DNA of 64,000 nucleotides from Amycolatopsis mongoliensis (lineage in GTDB: Bacteria > Actinomycetota > Actinomycetes > Mycobacteriales > Pseudonocardiaceae): contig NZ_CP127295.1 in assembly GCF_030285665.1 (NCBI RefSeq), forward strand, positions 5,580,001 through 5,644,000, given 5' to 3'. The notes under the pieces are model-generated. The model made no database searches. It worked only from the letters and a program-made list of their open reading frames with translations, and was not told the DNA's origin. Both the position numbers and the translations under genes were made by a program. Position 1 is the first letter of the stretch. Every line of letters begins with the position of its first letter. Shown one piece after another: positions 51,835 to 62,760 of this stretch.

Positions 51835-52101
51835 TCAGGCGTCGAGGTCGGTGGCGACCAGCTGGGCGACCGCTTCCACGGCCTCCTCGGCGCCCTCGCC
51901 CTCGGCGCTGATGACGACCTCGTCGCCGTACCCGGCGGCGAGCGTCATCAGGTTGAGCACACTGCCGGCGGCCACCGGGTCTCCGCCGGCCTTGGCGATC
52001 TGCACCGCGACGGGCTGCGCCGCGGCCGCCTTCGCCACCAGCGCGGCCGGCCGGGCGTGCAGCCCCACCTTGCTGGCCACGGCGACGCGTTTCTCCGGCA
52101 T
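51835..52101 (-). CDS. ptsH: HPr phosphocarrier protein
   Basis: 88 residues. Active-site His in GLHARPAAL; the region of the regulatory Ser is AGSVLNLMTLAAG. Passes phosphate from enzyme I to the EIIA protein. ATG 52101 is used because an AGAGGA ribosome site lies just upstream; a GTG at 52119 would bury it. Last gene of a minus-strand unit with EIIC. Enzyme I is not in the window. Confidence 0.93.
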   Translation of the reverse strand: MPEKRVAVASKVGLHARPAALVAKAAAAQPVAVQIAKAGGDPVAAGSVLNLMTLAAGYGDEVVISAEGEGAEEAVEAVAQLVATDLDA

Positions 52102-52140
52102 GTTCGTCCTCTCGCTCACGGGTTTACGTCGGTACGGATG

Positions 52141-53373
52141 TTACTTCGCGGATGTCCGCTCGAGGTCTGCGTCGATCGAGTCGTCCTCACGGCCCGGGGT
52201 GCGCAGGTTCCACTTCGTGATGACGATCCGGAACACGAAGTAGTAGATCACCGCCAGGACAAGGCCGATCGGGATGAGCAGCCACGCCTTGTGCGCGGTG
52301 TCCAGGCTCGAGTTGAGCGCGAAGTCGATCGCGCCGCCGGAGAACGAGAAGCCGAGCTTGATGCCCAGCGCATTCACCAGTGCCAGTGTGAGACCGGTCA
52401 TGACCGCGTGGAAGATGTACAACGGCCACGCCACGAACATGAACGAGAACTCGATCGGCTCGGTGACGCCGGTGATGAACGAGGTCAGCGCGGCCGCGAT
52501 CATCACACCGCCGACGACCTTCTTCTGCGACGGGCGGGCGGTCTGCCAGATCGCCAGCGCGGCGGCGGGCAGGGCGAACATGAACACGGGGAAGAACCCG
52601 GTCATGAAGGTGCCCGCGCCCTGGACGTGGTTGAAGAAGTTGGGCAGGTCGCCGCCGTCGAAGATGAACCATACCGGCACGTTCAGCAGCTGGTGCAGAC
52701 CGACCGGGATGAGCAGGCGGTTCAGCAGGCCGTAGATACCGCCACCGACCACCGGGGAGCCGACGACGACTTCGCCGATGTTGTGGATGCCCGCGTCGAC
52801 CCACTTGAAGACGATGCCGAAGACGACACCCAGGATGATCATCGTGAACGCGGTGATGATCGGCACGAACCGGCGTCCGCCGAAGAACGCCAGCCAGGCG
52901 GGCAGCTTGATCCGGTAGAAGCGCTGCCACAGCAACGCCGCGACGATGCCGGACACGATGCCGGTCAGGACGCTGTAGGGCCAGTGGATCGGGGCCAGGT
53001 CCCAGCCGGGCTTGTAGCCTTCCTGGCTCTTGATCGGCGCGATGGCCTGGATGACCTTGTTGAACACGACCCAGCCGACGGCCGCGGCGACCGCCGTGGA
53101 ACCGTCGCCCTTGCGGGCGAAGCCGACCGCGATACCAATGGCGAACAGCAGCGGGAGCCAGTCGAACAGGCCACCGCCTGCTGCACCGATCACGTCGGCG
53201 ACCTTGTCCCAGCCCAGGCCGTCCGCGCCGAGGACGTCCGGCTGGCCCAACCGGCTCAGCAGGCCAGCCGCGGGAAGCGTGGCGATGGGAAGCATGAGGC
53301 TACGGCCGAAGCGCTGAAGACCGGCGAGGCCTCCGCCGCTCTTCTTCGCCCCCTCCGCGGTGGTCGAACTCAT
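52141..53373 (-). CDS. PTS glucose/N-acetylglucosamine-type EIIC permease
   Basis: 410 residues, only the EIIC domain, with about ten membrane segments. Substrate loop GVTEPIEFSFMFVAWPLY and LLFAIGIAVGFARKGDG are typical of the Glc/NAG family; GLHQLLNVPVWF lies before the second half. The EIIB and EIIA parts are encoded by separate genes at 54400 and 54636. The dre-like operator nearby points to N-acetylglucosamine. Its ATG overlaps the stop of the regulator gene (ATGA). Confidence 0.92.
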   Translation of the reverse strand: MSSTTAEGAKKSGGGLAGLQRFGRSLMLPIATLPAAGLLSRLGQPDVLGADGLGWDKVADVIGAAGGGLFDWLPLLFAIGIAVGFARKGDGSTAVAAAVGWVVFNKVIQAIAPIKSQEGYKPGWDLAPIHWPYSVLTGIVSGIVAALLWQRFYRIKLPAWLAFFGGRRFVPIITAFTMIILGVVFGIVFKWVDAGIHNIGEVVVGSPVVGGGIYGLLNRLLIPVGLHQLLNVPVWFIFDGGDLPNFFNHVQGAGTFMTGFFPVFMFALPAAALAIWQTARPSQKKVVGGVMIAAALTSFITGVTEPIEFSFMFVAWPLYIFHAVMTGLTLALVNALGIKLGFSFSGGAIDFALNSSLDTAHKAWLLIPIGLVLAVIYYFVFRIVITKWNLRTPGREDDSIDADLERTSAK

Positions 53374-54157
53374 CTGGATCCTCCATAGTGGGGTGGTTGA
53401 CCGGGTTCCGGGGTGTTCCGGTCCAACTGCATGGTCACCTGGTAGTGATCTCCCCGGTACCAGGACGTGATGTCTTCGATCGGGTCGCCGTTGGCGCTGG
53501 AGACCCGGCGGAACACGAGCAGGGGACTGCCGGCGCGCATGCCCAGCAGCCGGGCCGTCTCGCGGTCCGCTCCTTCGGCCCAGACCGTCTGCCACGCCTG
53601 GTCGGGACGCACGTCGTACGTCTCGGCCAGCTGCGCGTAGATGGACTGGGTCAGGTCGAGCTCGAGCAGGCCGGGAGCCCGGCCCGCGTGGTACCAGCCG
53701 CGTTCGACGGCCAGGGGCACGCCGTCGGCGTGGCGCAACCGCACGAGGTGGTGTGCGGGGGCGCCCTCGGCCAGGCCGAGGGCGTGCGCCGAGGCGGTGG
53801 GGGGACCGCGGTGGCCGCGGAGACCACCTCGGTCGTCGGGGTGAGCCCCCGCCTCCGCATGTCGTCGGTGAACGACATCAGGTAGAGCTGCAGCTCCATC
53901 CGCCGGGCCGCGGTGAACGTTCCCTTGCCGCGGACCCGGGCGAGCAGGCCTTCCTCGACCAGCTTGCCGATCGCCGATCTGACCGTGAGCCGCGACACGC
54001 CGTAGCGCTGGGCCAGCTCGCGTTCCGACGGGATCGGCGCACCCGGCGGGAGTTCCCGTTCCACCGTGCGGCGGAGGATCTCCCGCAGCTGGGCGTGCTT
54101 GGGCGTGGGCCCGTTGACGACCCGGTCGGGTGGCGGGACGTGCGCGGCCGCGCTCAT
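53370..54157 (-). pseudogene. DasR/NagR-like GntR regulator broken by a one-base frameshift
   Basis: Two reading frames together make one GntR/UTRA protein of normal length. The first (from ATG 54157, ribosome site GAGGAGGG) has the winged helix AQRYGVSRLTVRSAIGKLVEEGLLARVRGKGTFTA and the start of UTRA (YLMSFTDDMRRRGLTPTTEVVSAATAV). After a run of six C (plus-strand Gs at 53799-53804) the reading continues only in another frame: LRHADGVPLAVERGWY, LAETYDVRPDQ and ITSWYRGDHYQVTMQL. One extra C would restore the gene. Without it, a 168-residue fragment keeps the DNA-binding domain but loses most of the sugar-sensing domain. Could be a sequencing error in the run. Confidence 0.85.
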
Positions 54158-54227
54158 CGGCGTCACCCTCCTCGTTCTCGCGTCACCGGGAACCGGTGCT
54201 CGCGTCCGGCCCGGAACATTGGTACGT

Positions 54228-54243
54228 TCCGGTCTAGACCAAT
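54228..54243. promoter_or_regulatory. dre-like DasR operator in divergent PTS promoter
   Basis: TCCGGTCTAGACCAAT matches the DasR-responsive element ACTGGTCTAGACCAGT at 13 of 16 positions, with the core GGTCTAGACC (54231-54240) perfect. Nested around it are CCGGAAC/GTTCCGG (54211-54217 and 54226-54232) and CATTGGT/ACCAATG (54217-54223 and 54238-54244). Sits between the regulator-EIIC-HPr unit and the EIIB-EIIA unit, so one regulator could control both. Confidence 0.85.
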
Positions 54244-54399
54244 GATCTGATGGGGCAGGATGCTCCGCCGTGCGGACGGGTGTCAACCACCGTTATCCGT
54301 TCGTGGCCCGCGGCGGGGTGCATGCCGACGAACGGCGTAGTACAGGTGGACACGCGGTTCGCGTCAGGTTGGGAACAAACAGTGATCAAGGAGACCGCG

Positions 54400-54639
54400 A
54401 TGGCGGATGACAGGCCCGAAAAGATCCTCGCGGCACTCGGCGGCGCGGAGAATCTCACCGAGATCGAGGGCTGCATCACGCGGCTGCGCTGCGAGGTCGA
54501 GGACATGAGCCTCGTCGACGAGGCGGCGCTGAAGAAGGCCGGCGCGATGGGCGTGGTCAAGATGGGGTCGTCGGCCCTGCAGGTGATCGTCGGACCGGAG
54601 GCGGACACGATCGCCAGCGACATCGAGGACCTGCTGTGA
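54400..54639 (+). CDS. PTS EIIB protein, glucose family
   Basis: 79 residues. Phosphorylated Cys in IEGCITRLRCEV, followed by VVKMGSSALQVIVGPEADTI, typical of the free-standing EIIB domain of the glucose family. Takes phosphate from EIIA and passes it to the sugar bound at EIIC. AAGGAG ribosome site (54388) supports ATG 54400. Its stop overlaps the EIIA start (GTGA). Confidence 0.93.
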   Translation: MADDRPEKILAALGGAENLTEIEGCITRLRCEVEDMSLVDEAALKKAGAMGVVKMGSSALQVIVGPEADTIASDIEDLL

Positions 54640-55091
54640 GCTTGGAGATCCTCAGCCCGGTGGCCGGGCGCGTGGTGCCGATCACCGAGGTCCCGGACCC
54701 GGTGTTCGCGCAGGCCATGGTGGGTCCGGGCATCGCGGTGCAGCCCTCGGGCGGGCGGTCGGACGCGGTCGCGCCGGTCGACGGCACGGTCGCGACGCTG
54801 CACCCGCACGCCTACGTCGTCGCGACCGACGACGGCAAGGCCGTGCTGGTGCACCTCGGGATCGACACGGTCAAGGAGAAGGGCGAGGGCTTCACGCTGC
54901 ACGTCGTCAAGGGCGAGCAGGTGCGGGCCGGCCAGCCGATCGTCAGCTGGGACCCGGAGGCGGTGACCGCGGCGGGCTACTCGGCGATCGTCCCGGTCGT
55001 CGCGCTGGACGCCTCGGCGGACGTGCTGTCCGGGTTGGACGCCGAGCGCGACGTCGCCGCGGGCGACCGGCTGTTCGGCTGGGACGCCTGA
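54636..55091 (+). CDS. crr: PTS EIIA protein, glucose family
   Basis: 151 residues. ILSPVAGRVVPITEVPDPVFAQAMVGPGIAV opens the domain; active His in KAVLVHLGIDTVKEKGEGF. Receives phosphate from HPr. The order EIIB-EIIA on one strand, EIIC-HPr on the other, with a shared operator between, forms a compact, complete set except for enzyme I. A long hairpin follows after 16 bases. Confidence 0.93.
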   Translation: MSLEILSPVAGRVVPITEVPDPVFAQAMVGPGIAVQPSGGRSDAVAPVDGTVATLHPHAYVVATDDGKAVLVHLGIDTVKEKGEGFTLHVVKGEQVRAGQPIVSWDPEAVTAAGYSAIVPVVALDASADVLSGLDAERDVAAGDRLFGWDA

Positions 55092-55107
55092 GCGGGATCC
55101 GTCACAC

Positions 55108-55145
55108 GAAGGGCCCTTGTGGACAGTCGTCCGCAAGGGCCCTTC
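55108..55145. terminator. Bidirectional hairpin after EIIA
   Basis: GAAGGGCCCTTG (55108-55119) pairs perfectly with 55134-55145; inside it GGAC (55121-55124) pairs with GTCC (55129-55132). Lies between EIIA and the opposite Rieske gene. Confidence 0.82.
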
Positions 55146-55160
55146 ATGCCGACCGGCCCG

Positions 55161-55598
55161 TCAGCCGGTGACGACCTTCCCGTTTTCGACCTTGACCGGC
55201 ACCGACGGCAGCGGCTTGTTCGCCGGGCCCTGCTTGACCTCCCCGGTGAGCGCGTTGAAGACCGAGCCGTGGCACGGGCAGACCAGGTCGGCGCCCTTCG
55301 GGGTGACCGTGCAGCCCTGGTGCGTGCAGATCGCGCTGAAGGCGGAGGCGGCCGACTCGGACGTCCGGGTGACGATCACGTCGGAGCCGTCCGGGGCCTT
55401 GGCGGCCTTCGCCTCCCCGACCGGGACGTCGGCGAGCGCGACCAGCGGCGTGCCGGCGGCGATCGGCGCCTGCGCGGTGCCCGACTTGGCGTCGTCCGAG
55501 GATCCGCAGGCCGAGAGCGCGACGGCGCCCACGGCGGCACCTGCGACGGCGGCACCCGTGGTGAGGACGGTGCGGCGGGAGTGGGTTTCGGCAGTCAT
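55161..55598 (-). CDS. Tat-exported Rieske [2Fe-2S] lipoprotein
   Basis: 145 residues. Twin-arginine signal [14 protein letters not shown] and lipobox ALSACGSS predict folded export and lipid anchoring. The cluster ligands CTHQGC and CPCHGS are complete, and the [26 protein letters not shown] order is normal. An electron carrier, partner unknown. This differs from the cytochrome bc1 Rieske protein, which has membrane helices. Confidence 0.92.
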   Translation of the reverse strand: MTAETHSRRTVLTTGAAVAGAAVGAVALSACGSSDDAKSGTAQAPIAAGTPLVALADVPVGEAKAAKAPDGSDVIVTRTSESAASAFSAICTHQGCTVTPKGADLVCPCHGSVFNALTGEVKQGPANKPLPSVPVKVENGKVVTG

Positions 55599-55703
55599 GC
55601 CCCACTAAACGAGATCGACACCGCATCGGTTCAATGTGCGGTGAACCGGATCGGCCCTTGTTCCGTGTATGTACCCGAGTGGGTGTGGAGTGGAGGATCG
55701 ATC

Positions 55704-56072
55704 ATGGTGAGTTGGGTTCTACGCATCGTCGTGGCGGCCGCGCTGCTCGGCTCGGCGGGCGTGCACTACTTCCTGTGGACCGAGGACTACCCGGGCATCG
55801 TCGGGCCGTTGTTCCTGCTCGACGCGATCGGCGGCCTGGTCATCGCGATCGCGGTCCTGGCCTGGCGGCACTGGCTGCCCGCGCTGGGCGCGGTCGGCTT
55901 CGGGGTGCTGACGCTGGGCGCGTACGTGCTCGCCGCGACCGTCGGGTTCGCCGGGAACCACGACCAGTTCAACAGCCAGCCGGAGTACTGGGGCGTCATC
56001 ACCGAGGCGGTCTGCATCGTCGGCGGCCTGGCCCTGATGTTCGTGAAGGACCGGCGTCGAGCCTCGGCCTGA
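55704..56072 (+). CDS. Small membrane protein upstream of sigma factor
   Basis: 122 residues with four hydrophobic helices (VLRIVVAAALLGSAGVHYFLW, VGPLFLLDAIGGLVIAIAVLAW, LPALGAVGFGVLTLGAYVLAA, GVITEAVCIVGGLALMFV). ATG 55704 follows TGGAGG. Function not known. Divergent to the Rieske gene and only 5 bases ahead of the sigma-factor GTG, so it shares its message. Confidence 0.75.
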   Translation: MVSWVLRIVVAAALLGSAGVHYFLWTEDYPGIVGPLFLLDAIGGLVIAIAVLAWRHWLPALGAVGFGVLTLGAYVLAATVGFAGNHDQFNSQPEYWGVITEAVCIVGGLALMFVKDRRRASA

Positions 56073-56077
56073 ATTCC

Positions 56078-56590
56078 GTGGGGGAAGTCGCCGAAGACGC
56101 GCTGATGCGCGCGCTGCACGAGGAGCACGCGGCCGCGCTGTGGTCGTACGCGCTCCACCTGACCTCCGGCGACCGGATCCGGGCCGAGGACGTCGTCCAG
56201 GAGACGCTGCTGCGCGCCTGGCGGTCCACGGCGGTGCTGGACCAGTCGCAGGGCTCGGCGCGGGCGTGGCTGTTCACGGTCGCGCGGCGCATCGCGATCG
56301 ACGGCTGGCGCTCGGCGTCGGCCCGCTCGGAGGTGGTGACCGACCGGCCGCCGGAGCGGGCCGTCGGCGACGGCACCGACCGCGCGGTGCAGGGCTGGCT
56401 GGTCGCCGAGGCGCTCGCCGAGCTGTCCGAGCGGCACCGCGAGGTGCTGGTGCTGTGTTACTTCCAGGGCTATTCCGTGGCGGACGCGGCGATGCGGCTG
56501 GGCGTGGCCGAAGGGACGGTCAAGTCCCGGACGCACTACGCGTTGCGCGCCCTGCGCCTGGTGCTCGAGGAGAGGGGGGTGACCCAGTGA
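56078..56590 (+). CDS. ECF sigma factor, SigL-like
   Basis: 170 residues, with sigma region 2 (LWSYALHLTSGDRIRAEDVVQETLLRAWR, then LFTVARRIAIDGWRS) and region 4 (LAELSERHREVLVLCYFQGYSVADAAMRLGVAEGTVKSRTHYALRAL). Directs RNA polymerase to a small stress regulon. GTG 56078. Its stop overlaps the anti-sigma gene (GTGA), the usual pairing. Resemblance to mycobacterial SigL is by layout and motifs, not proven. Confidence 0.9.
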   Translation: MGEVAEDALMRALHEEHAAALWSYALHLTSGDRIRAEDVVQETLLRAWRSTAVLDQSQGSARAWLFTVARRIAIDGWRSASARSEVVTDRPPERAVGDGTDRAVQGWLVAEALAELSERHREVLVLCYFQGYSVADAAMRLGVAEGTVKSRTHYALRALRLVLEERGVTQ

Positions 56591-57228
56591 GCGAGGACCC
56601 GTTCGCGACGTTCGACGCGGCGTACGTGCTCGGGGCGCTTGCCCCCGAGGACCGGCAGCGCTTCGAGCAGCACCTGCGGACCTGCGACCGGTGCGCGGCG
56701 TCGGTGCGCGAGCTGGCGGGGCTGCCGGGGCTGCTGGCCCGGGTCGACGCCCCGGCCGTCCTGCCGGACGCGGGGCCGCCCCCACCGGACCTGCTGCCGA
56801 CGGTGCTTCGCCGTGTCCGGCGCGGCCGCCGGATCCGCACCGCGGTGACGTCGGTGTCGGCCGCGCTGGCGGTGTCGGCGTGCGTGGCGCTGGCGGTGGT
56901 GGCGTCGTGGCCTCCGGCGGCCCCGCCGCCGTCGATCGCGATGACGGCGCTGGGCCAGTTCCCGGTCCGCGCGGACGCCCGCCTGGACGCGTTCGAGTGG
57001 GGCACGCAGGTGGACATGTCGTGCAGCTACACGGGCGAGCGCAGCAGCGGCGAGTACGTCCTGGTGGCGATCTCGCGTTCCGGGGCCGAGACCCAGCTGG
57101 CGACGTGGAAGGCGGTCCCGGACAACACGGCCCGCATCGTGATCGGCACGGCGTTGAAGCGGACCGATCTGGCGGCGCTGGAGGTGCGCGGGGGGAGCGG
57201 GAAGGCGCTGCTCAGGCTGACTTTGTGA
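56587..57228 (+). CDS. Membrane anti-sigma factor with zinc-binding motif
   Basis: 213 residues. Zinc anti-sigma motif EQHLRTCDRCAAS (HxxxCxxC, about 27-36), linker, one membrane helix (about 85-107, VTSVSAALAVSACVALAVVASW), and an outer domain of RskA type (GEYVLVAISRSGAETQLATWKAVPDN). Holds the sigma factor inactive until an envelope or redox signal. A 16-bp hairpin follows 6 bases after the stop. Confidence 0.9.
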   Translation: MSEDPFATFDAAYVLGALAPEDRQRFEQHLRTCDRCAASVRELAGLPGLLARVDAPAVLPDAGPPPPDLLPTVLRRVRRGRRIRTAVTSVSAALAVSACVALAVVASWPPAAPPPSIAMTALGQFPVRADARLDAFEWGTQVDMSCSYTGERSSGEYVLVAISRSGAETQLATWKAVPDNTARIVIGTALKRTDLAALEVRGGSGKALLRLTL

Positions 57229-57234
57229 AGGGGT

Positions 57235-57275
57235 GGTGGCTCGTCCGGGGCGCAGGGGGCCCCGGACGAGCCACC
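57235..57275. terminator. Hairpin after the anti-sigma gene
   Basis: Perfect 16-bp stem: 57235-57250 with 57260-57275, loop of 9 bases. Ends the sigma operon. Confidence 0.82.
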
Positions 57276-57296
57276 TGGTCTCCCGCCGCTCCGCCC

Positions 57297-57458
57297 GTGT
57301 CGACCCCCCAATCACGCGTGTCGACCTCCCCGTCACGCGAGCCGACTCTCCAGTCACGCGAGCCGACTCTCCAGTCACGTGTCGACTCTCCCGACACGCG
57401 AGCCGACACCCCGATCACGCGAGCCGACCTTCCAAGTGCGCGAGTCGACCTGTTCGAC
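57297..57458. repeat. 21-bp tandem repeat tract
   Basis: About seven to eight units, mostly 21 bp: 57313-57333, 57334-57354, 57355-57375, 57376-57394, 57395-57415, 57416-57437 and partial flanks. The consensus is CACGCGAGCCGACTCTCCAGT; two central units are identical. Half of the units contain GTCGAC or TCGAC. The tract fills most of the 355 bases between the anti-sigma and prepilin-peptidase genes, with no gene I can support. Being a multiple of three, it stays open in several frames, but no start and ribosome site fit. Confidence 0.8.
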
Positions 57459-57583
57459 CGGGGCGAGGTCTCGTGTCTCGCGTGTCGCCCACAGGAGTGA
57501 AACCCGGCCCGGAACGCAGCGAACGGACCGTTCGCTACGCCCGGCATTTGCCCAGCTCAGCCCGTCCGCAGCACCCTGGACCC

Positions 57584-58204
57584 ATGCCCCCGCCGATCTT
57601 GCTCCTCATCACCGTGGCGGCCGCCGGAGCGGTCACCGCGCCACCCGCGGCGCGCCTGCTCCGCCGCGTCGCGGCTCCCGTCCCGGTGCCGGCAGCCGCC
57701 GCTCTGTCCGCCTTCGGTGCCGCGGCCGTCACCGCGCGCTGGCTGGCGGGCGGCTGGCCCATCTGGTGGCTGCCCGTCCCGCTGGTGCTGACCGTCGTCG
57801 CCGTCCCGCTCGTCCTGGCCGACCTGCGCCACCTCCGGTTGCCGGACGTGCTCACCCTGCCCGCGTACCCGCTCTTCGGCGCCGCCGTGGGAGCGGCCGC
57901 GCTGGGCGGTGGTGGTCCGTCGCTCGCCGTGCGCGCCGCCGCCGGTGCCCTGCTGTTCGGCGGCGCCCACGCGGCGGTCCGGAGAGCCGCGCCACCCAGC
58001 CTCGGCGCCGGCGACGTGAAGCTGTCCGGCAGCCTCGGCGCCGTGCTGGGCGCGGCCGGCTGGCCCGCCCTCGCCGTCGCGGCCGTGCTGGCGGCGCTCC
58101 TCAGCCTGGCCGTCGCGCTCCTGCGGAGAGCGGGCCGGGTGCCCCACGGTCCGGCCCTGCTCACCGCCACCTGGCTGTGCGCCCTCTTCCCGGGTGCGCC
58201 ATGA
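57584..58204 (+). CDS. A24 prepilin peptidase-like membrane protein
   Basis: 206 residues. The two catalytic aspartates of the type IV prepilin peptidase family are visible: LADLRHLRLPDVL and LGAGDVKLSGSLG (GxGD). About six hydrophobic segments. Lacks the N-terminal methylase part, as is usual for Flp/Tad-type TadV enzymes. Cuts prepilin leaders; no pilus gene is in the window. Alternatively it serves another secretion system. Confidence 0.85.
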   Translation: MPPPILLLITVAAAGAVTAPPAARLLRRVAAPVPVPAAAALSAFGAAAVTARWLAGGWPIWWLPVPLVLTVVAVPLVLADLRHLRLPDVLTLPAYPLFGAAVGAAALGGGGPSLAVRAAAGALLFGGAHAAVRRAAPPSLGAGDVKLSGSLGAVLGAAGWPALAVAAVLAALLSLAVALLRRAGRVPHGPALLTATWLCALFPGAP

Positions 58205-58252
58205 CCGGAACACTCTTCGGGCCCGCCCGGCCCCCGTGACAGGATTGAGCCC

Positions 58253-61503
<3,251 letters not shown>

Positions 61504-61507
<4 letters not shown>

Positions 61508-62418
61508 CGCTGCCGACGCTGACCACGGCGCGGCTGCGGCTGCGTCAGCTGGTCGAGGCGGACCGCGAAGCCGTCGTGAAGGTGTTCTCCGACCCGGAGA
61601 TGAGCCGGTTCTTCGCCGCGGACTTCTCCGACCCGGCGGCGGCGAGCGCGATGGTCGACCGCCGGCTGGCCTACCGCGGCCCGGCCGGCCAGGGGCACTG
61701 GGTGATCGAGCGCGACGGCGAGGTGATCGGCGTCGCGCACCTGCGCCCGTCGTCGGAACTGCCCGGCGGGGTGGCCGAGCTGGGCTACTACGTCGCGAGC
61801 GCGTACGCGGGGCAGGGCCTGGCGACCGAAGCGGCCCAGGCGGTGCTGGATCACGGCCTCCACGCGCTCGGGCTCCCGGCGGTCTGGGCGCTGGTGCACG
61901 AGAACAACGCGGCGAGCCGCAGGGTGGCGGCCCGGCTGGGCTTCCTCGACGTCGGCAGCGGCATCCACTACGGCGACCTGCACCGCGTGCTGGTGTCCCT
62001 GGCACCGGTGGCCGGGCGGCCGCACCACGTCGAGCTGTGGGTGCCGGACCTCGCCGAGGCCGAGCGGAGCTGGGGCTGGCTGCTCGGCGAGCTGGGGTGG
62101 ACGGAGTTCCAGCGCTGGCCGGCGGGCGTCAGCTGGCGGCTCGGCGGGACGTACGTCGTGGTGGAGGCATCGCCGGCGATGAGCGCCCCGGAGCACGAGC
62201 GCACGCGGCCGGGCCTGAACCACCTGGCGCTGCACGTCGGAACGCGAGCCCAGGTCGACGACCTGGCCGAGCGGGCGGCGGACCACGGCTGGCGCCCGCT
62301 GTTCGCCGACCGCTACCCGTACGCGGGCGGGGAAGCGCACTACGCGGCTTACCTGGAGAACGAGGCCGGTTTCGAGGTCGAGCTGGTCGCGCTCGAAGGC
62401 CCGCAGGCCGCGGACTGA
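61504..62418 (+). CDS. GNAT acetyltransferase fused to a VOC domain
   Basis: 304 residues. About 1-165 are a RimJ-type GNAT domain: [23 protein letters not shown], acetyl-CoA pyrophosphate loop [19 protein letters not shown], and [17 protein letters not shown]. About 175-304 form a glyoxalase-like VOC domain: [21 protein letters not shown] and [16 protein letters not shown]. The substrate is unknown; the VOC part may bind it. ATGA overlap with aroQ ties it to the aromatic operon, suggesting but not proving an aromatic or related substrate. Confidence 0.86.
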
Positions 62419-62760
62419 CCCGAGCTTCGCGAGAGAGCTGCCTCCGGCCGGCGGGGGTCTGACGGGAGCTTCGCGATCGCGCCCCTGGCGGCGGCCCTCG
62501 GCAAATGGGGGGCCTGGGCGGATGTCTTCGGCGGCCGCAGGTCGGTGGCCTCGCCGACCTTTGCCGGGGCGCCAGGCCCGTCGACCAGCGCCGGGACGGC
62601 CGGGCGAAACCCGGCCGCCGCCGGAGCGGGTCGTCACCGGGTCTGACCGGCGCACTCTCGGAAAACCCTTGCCGCGCCCGCGATCTTGCTCGCGATCGAG
62701 GGACCGTCGACCAGGCGTGCCGTCACTCGGTCAGGGTGCGTCTCGCTACACTCCGATGCC
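62419..62760. other. 342-base intergenic region with hairpins
   Basis: No gene that I can support. AGGTCGG (62539-62545) pairs with 62554-62560, and GGCCGGG (62598-62604) pairs with 62610-62616 around a 5-base loop; both could end the aro operon. GAGCTTCGCGA occurs twice near the left end. TACACT (62747-62752) is a candidate -10 box for the next gene, which would have a very short leader. Confidence 0.55.

Noticed and set aside
53790..53810. Programmed ribosomal frameshift in the GntR gene
   Set aside because: A simple C-run without a clear stimulatory structure is better explained by mutation or a sequencing error; no known DasR relative uses frameshifting.
57297..57458. CRISPR array
   Set aside because: The units are contiguous 19-22 bp repeats with no unique spacers, and no cas genes are near.
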